31,974 bases of DNA from JBFJKD01 sp038106145 (GCA_038106145.1 JAYODD010000020.1:1-31974); one strand, 5' to 3'. Shown: positions 7,282-17,090, counted from the stretch's first letter. Numbers and translations: made by a program. The notes: generated by a model not told the origin, from the sequence alone.

Positions 7282-8454
7282 TCAGAAGTTGGCGATTAGG
7301 GGGGCGAGGATCGACACCAGCTGATCAGCCTGGCTGTCGCTAAAAATCAGGGGTGGCAAAAGGCGTACCACCCGCTCCGCAGTGACGTTAATCAGTAACC
7401 CTTTGGCTGCGGCTTGCGGGACCAGTTGCGCGCAGGGGGTATTGAGCTCGATGCCAATCATCAACCCCACGCCGCGGACCGCCACCACATGGTCGCACTT
7501 TGCCAGTTTGTCGGTCAGCGCCCCGCGAATTTTTTCGCCGAGAATGTGCGCCCGTTGGTGCAGGTTTTCTTCGGTAATGGTGTCGATAGTGGCGAGCGCC
7601 GCCGCACAGGCAACCGGATTGCCGCCGAAGGTAGAACCGTGTTTGCCGGGACCCATAAGGTCGACCGCCTTGCCGCTTACCAGACAGGCGCCAATGGGCA
7701 TGCCGTTGGCCAGGCCTTTGGCAACCGTCGCCACGTCGGGCAGCACATCGTGTAACTGATAATTGAAGTACGCACCGGTCCGGCCATTCGCGGTCTGGAT
7801 TTCGTCGAGCATCATCAGCCAGCCGTGCTGGTCGCACAGCGCCCGAATATTACGCAGGTAATCCGCCGCGGGAACCCGAATACCACCCTCGCCCTGTACA
7901 GGTTCCACCAGTACCGCGACCACGTTGGGATTGTTGTCGGCAATGGACTCAAGGGCGGCCAGATCGTTGAATCTGGCCCGCGAAAAACCACTGACCAGCG
8001 GCTCGAAACCGGCCTGTACCTTGCGACTGCCGGTCGCGCTCAGGGTGGCGAGGGTGCGCCCGTGGAAGGAGTTTTCCATAACGGCTATGGTCGGTTTGGC
8101 GACCCCCTTTTTATGGCCGAACAGCCGCGCCAGCTTGATCGCGGCCTCATTGGCTTCAGCGCCGGAATTGCCAAAAAAACTTTGGGTCATGGCGGATACG
8201 TCTCGCAGTTTTTCCGCGAGTTGTTCCTGAACCGGGTTATTGTACAAATTGGAGCAGTGCACCAGCGCTGCCGCCTGCCGGTGAATGGCCGCGGTCACGG
8301 CCGGGTGCGCATGTCCCAGCCCACACACGGCGATGCCCGACATGGCGTCGAGGTATTGTTTACCCTGTGCGTCCCAGAGGTGCGCGCCGGAGCCGCGCAC
8401 CATGGTCAGTGCTCTTGTCCCATAGGTATTCATCAATGCCGTTGTTGCAGCCAT
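7282..8454 (-). CDS. argD: Acetylornithine aminotransferase
   Basis: This is a class III PLP-dependent aminotransferase of 390 residues. It transfers the amino group from glutamate to N-acetylglutamate semialdehyde in arginine synthesis, and often also serves lysine synthesis (DapC activity). It shows the PLP phosphate-binding GNSGAEANEAA region (95-105), the DEIQTANGRTG segment with Asp218, and the Schiff-base lysine Lys246 in TVAKGLANG. The substrate-specificity region FHGRT (130-134) is typical of ArgD. DEIQTA has Ala where most homologues have Gly, a mild change. Being first in an operon with argF supports ArgD over the catabolic AstC. A promoter-like TTGCCT-N17-TATAGT lies upstream on the minus strand. 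Confidence 0.94.
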   Translation of the reverse strand: MAATTALMNTYGTRALTMVRGSGAHLWDAQGKQYLDAMSGIAVCGLGHAHPAVTAAIHRQAAALVHCSNLYNNPVQEQLAEKLRDVSAMTQSFFGNSGAEANEAAIKLARLFGHKKGVAKPTIAVMENSFHGRTLATLSATGSRKVQAGFEPLVSGFSRARFNDLAALESIADNNPNVVAVLVEPVQGEGGIRVPAADYLRNIRALCDQHGWLMMLDEIQTANGRTGAYFNYQLHDVLPDVATVAKGLANGMPIGACLVSGKAVDLMGPGKHGSTFGGNPVACAAALATIDTITEENLHQRAHILGEKIRGALTDKLAKCDHVVAVRGVGLMIGIELNTPCAQLVPQAAAKGLLINVTAERVVRLLPPLIFSDSQADQLVSILAPLIANF

Positions 8455-8475
8455 ACCGAAACTAATCGCCAGTCT

Positions 8476-8504
8476 AAAATAAAACAGGCAGCGAGGGCTG
8501 CCTG
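8476..8504 (-). terminator. Intrinsic terminator-shaped hairpin in the argD leader
   Basis: CAGGCAGC (8485-8492) and GCTGCCTG (8497-8504) form a perfect 8-pair stem with a four-base loop. It is followed on the minus strand by TTTTATTTT (plus 8476-8484). The structure is canonical but lies only 22 bases before the argD start. It could cut off transcripts before argD (attenuation) or insulate argD from read-through. Confidence 0.6.
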
Positions 8505-8517
8505 AAAAAAGAGTGGG

Positions 8518-8546
8518 ACTATATAATTAATCGTTGTGGAAGGCAA
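8518..8546 (-). promoter_or_regulatory. Putative argD promoter
   Basis: On the minus strand TTGCCT (plus 8541-8546) and TATAGT (plus 8518-8523) are separated by 17 bases. The expected transcription start is near 8511, so the leader to argD would be about 57 bases and would begin just before the intrinsic hairpin. No ARG box could be identified with confidence. Confidence 0.45.
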
Positions 8547-8591
8547 TGTTCCGGGGCCATTCCCCGTCGCCGGAGCTGACCGGCCTTTTTT
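8534..8591 (+). ncRNA. Candidate tiny structured RNA or terminated grxD leader
   Basis: A perfect -10 hexamer TATAAT (8522-8527) predicts a start near 8534. Within the next 58 bases are three consecutive stems: GGAA/TTCC (about 8538-8552), CGGGG/CCCCG (8552-8566) and GCCGG/CCGGC (8569-8584). The last is followed by CTTTTTT, a canonical intrinsic terminator. No good -35 element is visible, which lowers confidence. It could be a free small RNA, a terminated leader of grxD, or an element that stops antisense transcription. It matches no RNA family I know. Confidence 0.3.
8569..8591 (+). terminator. Intrinsic terminator upstream of grxD
   Basis: GCCGG, a six-base loop AGCTGA, CCGGC and then CTTTTTT: an all-GC five-pair stem with a T-run on the plus strand. 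No plus-strand gene precedes it (argD is on the other strand), so what it terminates is open. Confidence 0.6.
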
Positions 8592-8754
8592 ACGCGGCGA
8601 TCGACGGTTTTAGTTGTCGTGGAAAGGGTGTAGAATACCCGAGTGTTTCGCTCCACTATTAGGCCGGTAGACGCTCTCCGCTGGACAGGTGCGCGACGAT
8701 GACATTTATTTTCCCCGTGCACAGGTTGCACATGACAAACGAGGTTTGGCTACC

Positions 8755-9084
8755 ATGGATATTATCGAGACTATCCGCGATCAGATTGAAAATAATCCGG
8801 TCATTTTGTATATGAAAGGTAGCCCCAATCAGCCCCAGTGCGGCTTTTCGGCACGTTCGGTGCAGGCGCTGATGGCCTGCGGGCAGCGTTTTGCGTATGT
8901 GGATGTTCTGAGTAATCCCGAGATTCGCGCCAAGTTGCCCGAATACGCCAACTGGCCGACGTTTCCCCAACTATGGATCAAGGGGGAGTTGATGGGTGGC
9001 TGTGACATCATTACCGAGATGTACGAAACCGGCGAGCTGAAAACATTGATCCAGGCAGCGGTCGCCGATTCGGATGCGGCCTGA
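8755..9084 (+). CDS. grxD: Monothiol glutaredoxin, Grx4 family
   Basis: This is a 109-residue monothiol glutaredoxin with the CGFS active site (29-32), the cis-proline region WPTFPQLW and the glutathione-binding GGCDI segment. Proteins of this family bind a bridging [2Fe-2S] cluster with glutathione and deliver it to iron-sulfur proteins. They act in cluster trafficking rather than as general reductants. The start at 8755 matches the family N-terminus; GAGG lies about 10 bases upstream. The gene stands alone between argD (divergent) and rnt (convergent). In Pseudomonas it is part of the same rnt-pyrC-argG neighbourhood, where bacterioferritin genes are also present; those are absent here. Confidence 0.95.
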   Translation: MDIIETIRDQIENNPVILYMKGSPNQPQCGFSARSVQALMACGQRFAYVDVLSNPEIRAKLPEYANWPTFPQLWIKGELMGGCDIITEMYETGELKTLIQAAVADSDAA

Positions 9085-9183
9085 TATTCGCCAGGCTGGG
9101 CGCTAACTCTGACGGATGTAGCGTAACGGCCCGCCAGCGGCAATCGTTGTGTGCTATTTTTCGCGAACTGCCGGGGTTGATTG

Positions 9184-9852
9184 TTACCCGTTGGCGCGTC
9201 CGTCGGAGCCTGTCCAACCACCGAGATCCTTCCAGCGATTGACGATCAGACAAAATAATTCCGCGGTGCGTTCCGCATCGTAAACAGCGTTGTGAGCGCG
9301 GTCGGGGCTGAATGGAATTTGCGCGGCGGAGCAGGCCTTGGCCAGCACGGTCTGGCCAAACGCCAGGCCCGACAGGGTGGCGGTGTCGAAGCAGGAAAAT
9401 TGGTGGAACGGATTGCGCTTGATGCGGTTGCGTTCAATTGCGGCGTTGATAAACCCCAGATCAAAATGTGCATTGTGGGCCACCACCACCGCCCGCGTGC
9501 ATTCGTGGTGGCGTAAACGCTGACGCACTACCTGAAAAATATTTTGCAGCGCCTCCGCCTCGCCGAGAGCTCCCCGCGCCGGATCGGTGGGGTCAATACC
9601 GGTAAATGCCAGCGCTGAATCGTCGCAATGGGTGTCGCGATGGGGCGCGATATTGTGGGCGATAGTCTCCGTGCGAATCAGCTTGCCTGCATTGTCCATG
9701 TCGAGCAAAACGGCGGCAATTTCCAGTAGCGCATGGTTGCGCGCGTCGAAGCCGCCCGTCTCAATGTCGATGACCACGGGTAAAAACCCGCGAAAGCGGG
9801 CGCACAGCAGCGTTTCAGTTTGTTCCGCCAGCAGCGCTTCCATATCACCCAT
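9184..9852 (-). CDS. rnt: Ribonuclease T
   Basis: This is a 222-residue 3'-5' exoribonuclease that trims tRNA 3' ends (CCA turnover) and matures 5S, 23S and other stable RNAs as a dimer. All DEDDh catalytic residues are visible: Asp29 and Glu31 in DIETGGF, Asp131 in HNAHFD, and His187/Asp192 in AHNAVYDAE. The length is normal. The start at 9852 lies inside the end of pyrC (8-base overlap) and has GGAG about eight bases upstream, so translation is probably coupled. A second ATG three codons later (9843) is possible. The pyrC-rnt order is the same as in Pseudomonas. Confidence 0.95.
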   Translation of the reverse strand: MGDMEALLAEQTETLLCARFRGFLPVVIDIETGGFDARNHALLEIAAVLLDMDNAGKLIRTETIAHNIAPHRDTHCDDSALAFTGIDPTDPARGALGEAEALQNIFQVVRQRLRHHECTRAVVVAHNAHFDLGFINAAIERNRIKRNPFHQFSCFDTATLSGLAFGQTVLAKACSAAQIPFSPDRAHNAVYDAERTAELFCLIVNRWKDLGGWTGSDGRANG

Positions 9853-10882
9853 CGACTACTCTCCAGTTGAGGGACTCACCCGCTGCCAGGGGTACCACCT
9901 CGTCGTCACCCAGTTCGAGCGAATCGGGCAGGCGCCAGGACTCGCGCCGCAGGGTGAGTGTGGTGGTGTTGCGCGGCAAGCCGTAAAAATCCGCGCCAAA
10001 GTGACTGGCGAAACCCTCCAGTTTGGGTAAAGCCTGTGCGCGTTCAAATGCTTCGGCGTACAGTTCCAGGGCGGCGTGATGACTATAACAACCGGCACAG
10101 CCGCAGGCGGTTTCCTTGCGCGAGCGCACGTGGGGAGCGGAATCGGTGCCGAGAAAAAAACTTGGGTCGGCGCTGGTGGCCGCGGTGATCAGGGCTTGCC
10201 GATGAATATCCCGCTTCAGCACGGGCAAGCAGTAATAGTGCGGGCGAATCGCACCGGCCAGCATATGGTTGCGGTTGAACAGCAGGTGTTGTGGTGTGAT
10301 GGTGGCGCCAACATGCGCGGGTGCCTGCGCGACAAACTGCGCGCCCTCCCGGGTGGTGATGTGTTCAAGCACCATTTTCAACGCCGGGAATCGCTCCCTG
10401 AGGGCTGTCAGATGGCGATCGATAAACACCGCTTCGCGGTCAAAAATATCAACGTCGGGATCGTTGACCTCGCCGTGCAGCAACAGGGGTACGCCCATGT
10501 GCTGCATGCGACCCAGCACCGGGTAGACTTTTTGTAAATCGGTGACGCCAGCTGCGGAGTTGGTGGTAGCTCCGGCCGGGTAGTACTTGACGCCGAGAAT
10601 AAAGCCGCTCTGTTGTGCGGCGGTTATTTCGTCCGGTGAGGTGTCATCGGTGAGGTAGAGCGTCATCAGCGGCTGCCAGTCGCTTTCCGCTGGTCGCCGG
10701 GCAAGTATTCGGTCCCGGTAGGCGGCGGCCTGAGCGGTGGTAACCACCGGTGGCGCCAGGTTGGGCATCACCACGCCGCGGCCAAAATGCCGCGCCGCAT
10801 TGCGCACGGTCGCCCCGAGCATGGCACCATCGCGCAAGTGTAAATGCCAGTCGTCCGGGCGGGTGAGGGTGAGTGTTGTCAT
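9845..10882 (-). CDS. pyrC: Dihydroorotase
   Basis: It cyclises N-carbamoyl-aspartate to dihydroorotate in pyrimidine synthesis. The 345-residue protein is a class II (E. coli-type) dihydroorotase. It has His13 and His15 in HLHLRDG, the carboxylated metal-bridging Lys99 in GVKYYPAG, and further metal ligands in LLHGEV and LEHITT. The catalytic Asp lies in GTDSAPH. A CGCAGCYS segment near residue 260 is also typical. The start at 10882 gives the family-standard N-terminus MTTLTLTRPDDWHLH, although its ribosome-binding site is poor. A frame extension to 10963 is not homologous and is rejected. It overlaps rnt by 8 bases and is divergent from argG. Confidence 0.95.
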   Translation of the reverse strand: MTTLTLTRPDDWHLHLRDGAMLGATVRNAARHFGRGVVMPNLAPPVVTTAQAAAYRDRILARRPAESDWQPLMTLYLTDDTSPDEITAAQQSGFILGVKYYPAGATTNSAAGVTDLQKVYPVLGRMQHMGVPLLLHGEVNDPDVDIFDREAVFIDRHLTALRERFPALKMVLEHITTREGAQFVAQAPAHVGATITPQHLLFNRNHMLAGAIRPHYYCLPVLKRDIHRQALITAATSADPSFFLGTDSAPHVRSRKETACGCAGCYSHHAALELYAEAFERAQALPKLEGFASHFGADFYGLPRNTTTLTLRRESWRLPDSLELGDDEVVPLAAGESLNWRVVDG

Positions 10883-10956
10883 GCAAACAGTGTGTTCATC
10901 ATTACGGGGTTGCATCCTACCGGAAACTGCGCGGTGGCGACAGGGTGAACTTGCGC

Positions 10957-10986
10957 CTGTCAAAACACGGGGGAGCGTATTAAAAT
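10957..10986 (+). promoter_or_regulatory. Putative argG promoter
   Basis: CTGTCA (10957-10962) and TAAAAT (10981-10986) are separated by 18 bases, with an expected start near 10993 and a leader of about 40 bases to the GTG start codon. The -10 matches 5 of 6 positions. No clear ARG box is seen. Confidence 0.4.
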
Positions 10987-11033
10987 CCTCGTCCGTCAGT
11001 TAAACCCTATTACATTCCGGTTGGGAGCTCCCT

Positions 11034-12263
<1,230 letters not shown>

Positions 12264-12330
12264 ATCAACGCGTTGTCCGCCAAAACAACTTCTCGCTAAC
12301 TACGTTGGTAATTCGCCGATCCCACGGTGT

Positions 12331-12372
12331 TTGATTTAGGTCATTCGCCGTGGACTCTCCATCCTGAATAAT
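12331..12372 (+). promoter_or_regulatory. FNR/ANR-type site and -10 box before ccoN
   Basis: TTGATTTAGGTCAT (12331-12344) matches the FNR/ANR site TTGAT-N4-RTCAA with one mismatch in the last base. A -10-like AATAAT lies at 12367-12372, predicting a start near 12379, so the site centre falls at -41.5. That is the exact position for class II FNR activation. Oxygen-limited induction of the cbb3 operon is therefore likely. Confidence 0.75.
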
Positions 12373-12421
12373 GCGCGCGGGAAAACTGCCCGCTTGGCCG
12401 GGCCTGTCTGGGAAACAGAAA

Positions 12422-13864
12422 ATGAGTGATGGCGGACCGGCTGACGCAGCCCCGGTGTACAACCTGCGCGTAGTCAGACAATTTTCGATTATGACCATTG
12501 CATGGGGCATTGTCGGTATGCTGGTGGGGGTGATTCTGGCGGCCGAGATGGTCTGGCCGGATCTAAGCATGGGCCTGCCGTGGTTTCATTTCGGGCGTCT
12601 GCGCCCGCTGCACACCAACGCGGTGATTTTTGCGTTTGGGGGCTGCGCCCTGTTCGCAACGTCTTACTACATTGTGCAGAAAACCTGTCGCACCAGTTTA
12701 TTTGCCCCCGGACTGGCGGCCTTTACATTCTGGGGCTGGCAACTGGTAATCGTGGCCGCCGCCATCACGTTGCCTCTGGGTCTGACCACGAGTAAGGAGT
12801 ACGCCGAGCTGGAATGGCCCATCGATATTCTGATAACGCTGGTGTGGTTATGCTACGCGGTGGTTTTTTTCGGTACCCTGGTCAAACGCAACACCGCTCA
12901 TATTTATGTCGCGAACTGGTTCTTTGGGGCCTTTGTACTCGCGGTAGCCATGCTGCACGTGGTCAATAGCGCGGCAATTCCGGTTTCCATGTTCAAGTCT
13001 TACTCGGTTTACGCGGGCACCGTCGATGCGATGGTGCAGTGGTGGTACGGCCATAACGCGGTGGGGTTTTTTCTGACCGCGGCATTTCTCGGCATGATGT
13101 ATTACTTCGTGCCCAAGCAGGCTAACCGACCGGTGTACTCCTACCGGTTGTCGATTGTGCATTTCTGGGCGCTTATCGCGGTCTATATCTGGGCCGGTCC
13201 GCATCATTTGCACTATTCCACTTTGCCGGACTGGGCGCAGAGTCTAGGGATGGTGATGTCCATTATCCTGCTGGCGCCCTCCTGGGGCGGCATGGTCAAC
13301 GGCATCATGACCCTGTCCGGTGCCTGGGAAAAATTGCGCACCGATCCAACACTGCGATTTCTGGTGGTCTCCCTGTCGTTTTATGGCATGGCGACATTTG
13401 AAGGGCCAATGATGTCGATTAAAACCGTCAATGCGCTTTCTCACAATACGGACTGGACGATCGGTCATGTGCACTCCGGGGCGCTCGGCTGGGTGGGCAT
13501 GATTTCCATCGGCAGTATGTACCATCTTATTCCCATCCTGTATGAGCGGGCCGGCATGTACAGCGTTAAATTAATCAATATGCATTTTTGGCTGGCCACC
13601 ATCGGCACGGTGCTATACATCGCGTCCATGTGGGTCAACGGTATTGCCCAGGGCCTGATGTGGCGCGCGTTTAACGCGGACGGCACCCTGACCTATACCT
13701 TTGCGGAATCCGTCGAAGCGAGTATGCCGGGCTACTACGTGCGCCTGCTGGGTGGCGGCCTGTTTTTTCTCGGTATGCTGGTGATGGCCTGTAACGTCTG
13801 GCTAACCTGTCGCGGCGCCAGGCCCGCGGCCGAGCCGGTTTCCGGCACGACTGCTACGGTTTAG
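12422..13864 (+). CDS. ccoN: cbb3-type cytochrome c oxidase subunit I
   Basis: This is the catalytic membrane subunit of the high-affinity C-type haem-copper oxidase, which reduces oxygen to water and pumps protons. The 480-residue protein has about twelve membrane helices. His64 is a likely low-spin haem b ligand. His211, His261 and His262 are CuB ligands (in WWYGHN and GPHH). His349 and His351 in GHVHSG are haem ligands. Tyr255 sits where the family's His-Tyr cross-linked tyrosine lies; residue numbers 211 and 255 equal those reported for Vibrio cholerae CcoN. The start at 12422 fits family length, and the upstream extension to 12371 is rejected. It is the first gene of the cco cluster, 78 bases after an FNR-type site. 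Confidence 0.97.
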   Translation: MSDGGPADAAPVYNLRVVRQFSIMTIAWGIVGMLVGVILAAEMVWPDLSMGLPWFHFGRLRPLHTNAVIFAFGGCALFATSYYIVQKTCRTSLFAPGLAAFTFWGWQLVIVAAAITLPLGLTTSKEYAELEWPIDILITLVWLCYAVVFFGTLVKRNTAHIYVANWFFGAFVLAVAMLHVVNSAAIPVSMFKSYSVYAGTVDAMVQWWYGHNAVGFFLTAAFLGMMYYFVPKQANRPVYSYRLSIVHFWALIAVYIWAGPHHLHYSTLPDWAQSLGMVMSIILLAPSWGGMVNGIMTLSGAWEKLRTDPTLRFLVVSLSFYGMATFEGPMMSIKTVNALSHNTDWTIGHVHSGALGWVGMISIGSMYHLIPILYERAGMYSVKLINMHFWLATIGTVLYIASMWVNGIAQGLMWRAFNADGTLTYTFAESVEASMPGYYVRLLGGGLFFLGMLVMACNVWLTCRGARPAAEPVSGTTATV

Positions 13865-13875
13865 GGCGGCCGACG

Positions 13876-14490
13876 ATGAAACACGATATTGTTGAAAAAA
13901 ACGTTGGGCTGTTAATTGTACTGACGCTGGTGGCCATGAGCTTCGGCGGTCTGGCGCAAATAGTGCCCCTGTTCTTCACCCCATCCACCACCACACCCAT
14001 CGCGGGTTTGCTGCCGCTGCCGGCATTGGCGCTGGAGGGGCGCGATATCTATATTCGCGAAGGCTGTCACGTGTGCCATACACAAATGATTCGCCCGTTT
14101 CGCTCTGAAACGGAACGCTATGGGCACTACAGCGTGGCCGGCGAGCAGGTTTACGAGCACCCGTTTTTGTGGGGCTCAAAACGCACCGGGCCGGATTTGG
14201 CGCGCGTTGGTGGCCGTTACAGTGACGAGTGGCATCGTGCGCACCTCTACAATCCGCGGGACGTTGTGCCGGTGTCCAATATGCCCGCATACCCCTGGCT
14301 GTTTCAAAATGTCGTTACCGGAAAACACACCGCGGCGAAAATGGCGGCGCTACGCAAAGTGGGCGTTCCCTACACCGACGCGGATATTGCCACCGCAGCC
14401 GCGCCCTTTGCGGACGGCGATGTCAAGGAGGTCGATGCATTGGTTGCCTACCTTCAGCAGTTAGGTACGTTAATTCAACAAAAGCGTTAA
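13876..14490 (+). CDS. ccoO: cbb3-type cytochrome c oxidase subunit II
   Basis: This is a monohaem cytochrome c subunit of 204 residues that passes electrons from CcoP to CcoN. An N-terminal membrane anchor (about 11-33) precedes a periplasmic domain with the haem c site CHVCH (64-68). TQMIRPFRSE follows, and a methionine in SNMPAYPW is the likely axial ligand. All are standard for CcoO. It starts 11 bases after the ccoN stop and the next gene follows within 20 bases, so the genes are co-transcribed. Haem attachment needs the Ccm system, which is not in this window. Confidence 0.97.
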   Translation: MKHDIVEKNVGLLIVLTLVAMSFGGLAQIVPLFFTPSTTTPIAGLLPLPALALEGRDIYIREGCHVCHTQMIRPFRSETERYGHYSVAGEQVYEHPFLWGSKRTGPDLARVGGRYSDEWHRAHLYNPRDVVPVSNMPAYPWLFQNVVTGKHTAAKMAALRKVGVPYTDADIATAAAPFADGDVKEVDALVAYLQQLGTLIQQKR

Positions 14491-14508
14491 CGGACGCCAG
14501 GGGGAGTT

Positions 14509-14685
14509 GTGGATCAGGGTACCGTGCAGGGAATTGGAACATTACTGGCGATGCTGGCGTTTATTGCTGTTTCCTGGTGGGCATACAGCGGGCGTAACAA
14601 AAAACGCTTTGAAGAGGCCGCGCGTCTGCCCTTTGCCGATGATATGCCTGGGCGACAGGCCCGCAGTCCACGGGGTACGGGGTAG
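14509..14685 (+). CDS. ccoQ: cbb3-type cytochrome oxidase small subunit CcoQ
   Basis: This short gene encodes 58 residues from a GTG start and is easily missed. It has one N-terminal membrane helix (about 6-27, rich in Leu/Ala/Trp) followed by a basic stretch (GRNKKRFEEAARLPFADD) that is the recognisable CcoQ signature. CcoQ stabilises the CcoP-containing oxidase complex. A strong GGGGGAG lies only two bases before the GTG, unusually close, so a slightly different start cannot be excluded. It lies between ccoO and ccoP, its stop three bases before the ccoP ATG. Confidence 0.88.
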   Translation: MDQGTVQGIGTLLAMLAFIAVSWWAYSGRNKKRFEEAARLPFADDMPGRQARSPRGTG

Positions 14686-14688
14686 CCA

Positions 14689-15585
14689 ATGAGTACGTTC
14701 TGGAGTTGGTGGATCATCGGGATCTTTGCGCTAACGCTGATCGGCGTATGCTGGATTCTGTTTGCCAATCGCACGGTGATCTTGCGGGAAAAACCGCAGG
14801 ACGGGGAGCCGCCAAAAACCGGGCACGTCTACGACGGAATCGAAGAATACGATAATCCGTTGCCAGCGTGGTGGTTCCATTCATTTGTGGCGACGGTGGT
14901 GTTTGCCGTTATCTATGTGCTGCTCTATCCAGGTCTGGGCAACATTCCCGGTGTGCTTGGGTGGAGTTCGAGTGGACAGTGGCTGGCCCAGGAAAAAAAG
15001 GCAGACGACCGGTTCGAGGTAACGTACGCCCGCTTCAAGGATCTGTCCATCGAGGAACTGGCCCTCGACCCCACTGCTTTTAAAATGGGTCGTCGCTTGT
15101 TTGGTAACAATTGCGCCGCCTGTCATGGCAGCGACGGTGGTGGGGGATACGGGTTTCCAGATTTAACCGACGACGACTGGCTGTATGGGGGTACAGCTTC
15201 CGCAATCCAGGCCTCGATCACCCATGGGCGGCGCGGGACGATGCCCGGTTGGGCGGCGATAATCGGCGAGGAAGGAGTCGGCGCGGTGACCGAATATCTC
15301 CTCAAGATAAGCGCGCGCGAACACGACGAAGATCTGGCGGGCAAGGGCGAACGGGTATTTACGACCTATTGTGCCAGCTGCCACGGGACGGATGGGCGTG
15401 GCAATCAGGCCCTGGGCGCGCCCAATCTGACCGATGACGTATGGCTTTACGGTCGCTCGCCAGAACTGATAAAAACCACGATCCGGAGTGGACGGCAGGG
15501 TTTGATGCCCGCCCAGAGTGAACAATTACGGGAAGGTAAAATCCGCTTGTTAGCCAGCTACGTGTTCAGTTTGTCGCAACAGTAG
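14689..15585 (+). CDS. ccoP: cbb3-type cytochrome c oxidase subunit III (dihaem)
   Basis: This is a dihaem cytochrome c subunit of 298 residues that takes electrons from soluble cytochrome c. Two membrane helices (about 5-27 and 60-82) flank a short loop with DGIEEYDNPLPAWW, the CcoP signature. Two haem sites follow in tandem cytochrome c domains: CAACH at 142-146 and CASCH at 228-232. Each has a downstream methionine (GTMPGW and GLMPAQ). The ATG at 14689 follows the ccoQ stop by three bases. The length and domain order are typical, so no alternative is considered. Confidence 0.97.
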   Translation: MSTFWSWWIIGIFALTLIGVCWILFANRTVILREKPQDGEPPKTGHVYDGIEEYDNPLPAWWFHSFVATVVFAVIYVLLYPGLGNIPGVLGWSSSGQWLAQEKKADDRFEVTYARFKDLSIEELALDPTAFKMGRRLFGNNCAACHGSDGGGGYGFPDLTDDDWLYGGTASAIQASITHGRRGTMPGWAAIIGEEGVGAVTEYLLKISAREHDEDLAGKGERVFTTYCASCHGTDGRGNQALGAPNLTDDVWLYGRSPELIKTTIRSGRQGLMPAQSEQLREGKIRLLASYVFSLSQQ

Positions 15586-15600
15586 CAGCGTAAAAGTGCG

Positions 15601-17010
15601 ATGACTGCGCCAAACACAGATAAACGGCACCCCGGCGATGAATATCATGTTCTCTATCTGTATGAAACGCGCAAAAAAATTTATGCGCGGCGCTTTGTCG
15701 GATTTTTTCGCACGTTAAAAAAACGCAGTGGTACTCCGCTGCTGTTGGGGTATTTTCTACTGCCGTGGCTACAAATCGACGGCCGTCAGGCGGTGTGGTT
15801 CAATCTGCCGGAACGTCAGTTCCACATTTTCTGGATCACCTTCTGGCCGCAGGATTTTATGCTGCTGGCGTGGTTGTTAATTATCGCAGCATTCGCTCTG
15901 TTCACCGTTACGGTACTGGTGGGGCGGGTATGGTGTGGCTTCAGCTGCCCGCAGACGGTGTGGACCATGCTGTTTATGGGCGCCGAACATTTTTTTGAGG
16001 GGGGGAGAAATCGACGTATCAAACTTGATTTGGCGCCCTGGAGTTTCGACAAGGTGTGGCGCAAAAGCGCCAAGCACGGTTCCTGGCTGCTGATAGCCCT
16101 TGCAACGGGGTTTACGTTTGTAGCGTATTTTAATCCGGCCAGGCAATTGGCCGCGCAATTTATAAGTTTCTCCGCCGATCCGGCCACGGTTTTCTGGACC
16201 TTACTGTTTACCGGCACCACCTACCTGAATGCTGGCTACCTGCGCGAACAGGTATGCAAATATATGTGCCCTTACGCGCGTTTCCAGTCGGTTATGTTCG
16301 ATCAGAATACGCTGATAGTGTCCTATGACAGTGGACGGGGAGAACCGCGCGGCGCGCGTAAAAAAAACAGCGATCGTCGTGCCGACGGGCTGGGTGATTG
16401 TGTCGATTGTGGATTGTGCGTGCAGGTTTGCCCGGTCGGTATCGATATCCGCGACGGATTGCAGTCGGAATGTATCAGTTGCGGTCTGTGTATCGACGCC
16501 TGCGACGCCATTATGGACAAAGTGGAATACCCGCGTGGTCTGATCAGTTTTACCACGGAAAATAAATTGCAAAAAGGATCGACCAGAATACTTAGGCCAC
16601 GCCTGGTGGGGTACGGCGTCGCGTTGCTATTGATGACTACCCTGTTCTTATATGCCGTGCTTACCCGTACGCCAGTGGAGCTCGATGTTGTTCGCGATCG
16701 TGCCTTGTTATACCGGGAGACGACGCGGGGATTGATTGACAATATTTACACGCTACGTATCAGCAATATGGACAATCGCGATCATTACTATCAAATCGGG
16801 ATTAGCGGTGAGTACGATTTTCATTTTATCGGTGACAATCCGGTGCGGGTAGGAGCGGGGGAAGTTTTTTTGCACGTAATCAGATTGCAACTCGATCCGG
16901 GTTTTCTCAAATCGCCCACCAGCGAGATCACCTTTGCGATCAAGGCGAGCGACGATGAACGTATTGCCGATAGCGAAGAGAGTCGTTTTATCGGGCCCTT
17001 CAGGCGCTAG
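15601..17010 (+). CDS. ccoG: cbb3 oxidase accessory protein CcoG (FixG/RdxA), polyferredoxin-like
   Basis: This 469-residue membrane iron-sulfur protein is required for cbb3 oxidase maturation; CcoG reduces Cu(II) to Cu(I) for oxidase assembly in studied species. Membrane helices lie at about 45-60, 85-108, 160-178, 195-215 and 335-355. CGFSCP (112-117) and CKYMCP (219-224) carry conserved cysteine pairs. Two 4Fe-4S sites are complete: Cys267/270/273/277 and Cys291/294/297/301. The C-terminal 110 residues form the periplasmic Ig-like domain of the family. It starts 15 bases after ccoP and belongs to the same transcript or sub-operon. Confidence 0.96.
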   Translation: MTAPNTDKRHPGDEYHVLYLYETRKKIYARRFVGFFRTLKKRSGTPLLLGYFLLPWLQIDGRQAVWFNLPERQFHIFWITFWPQDFMLLAWLLIIAAFALFTVTVLVGRVWCGFSCPQTVWTMLFMGAEHFFEGGRNRRIKLDLAPWSFDKVWRKSAKHGSWLLIALATGFTFVAYFNPARQLAAQFISFSADPATVFWTLLFTGTTYLNAGYLREQVCKYMCPYARFQSVMFDQNTLIVSYDSGRGEPRGARKKNSDRRADGLGDCVDCGLCVQVCPVGIDIRDGLQSECISCGLCIDACDAIMDKVEYPRGLISFTTENKLQKGSTRILRPRLVGYGVALLLMTTLFLYAVLTRTPVELDVVRDRALLYRETTRGLIDNIYTLRISNMDNRDHYYQIGISGEYDFHFIGDNPVRVGAGEVFLHVIRLQLDPGFLKSPTSEITFAIKASDDERIADSEESRFIGPFRR

Positions 17011-17090
17011 TCAAAATTACCGGGTGCTCAATGGCGAGTAATTGCGAGATTTTTCTAATGTGCACTGGATCCGCAGGGGTGGAATGACCT

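Larger units (their letters stand above)
8455..8754. other. Divergent argD/grxD intergenic region
   Basis: These 300 bases contain no protein gene. From left to right they hold the argD leader hairpin (8476-8504), a bidirectional promoter-like core (TATAAT on plus at 8522-8527, TATAGT on minus at 8518-8523), a cluster of small stems ending in an intrinsic terminator (8538-8591), and a TAGAAT element at 8631-8636 that may be the -10 box for grxD. The rest has no recognised signal. Confidence 0.6.
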
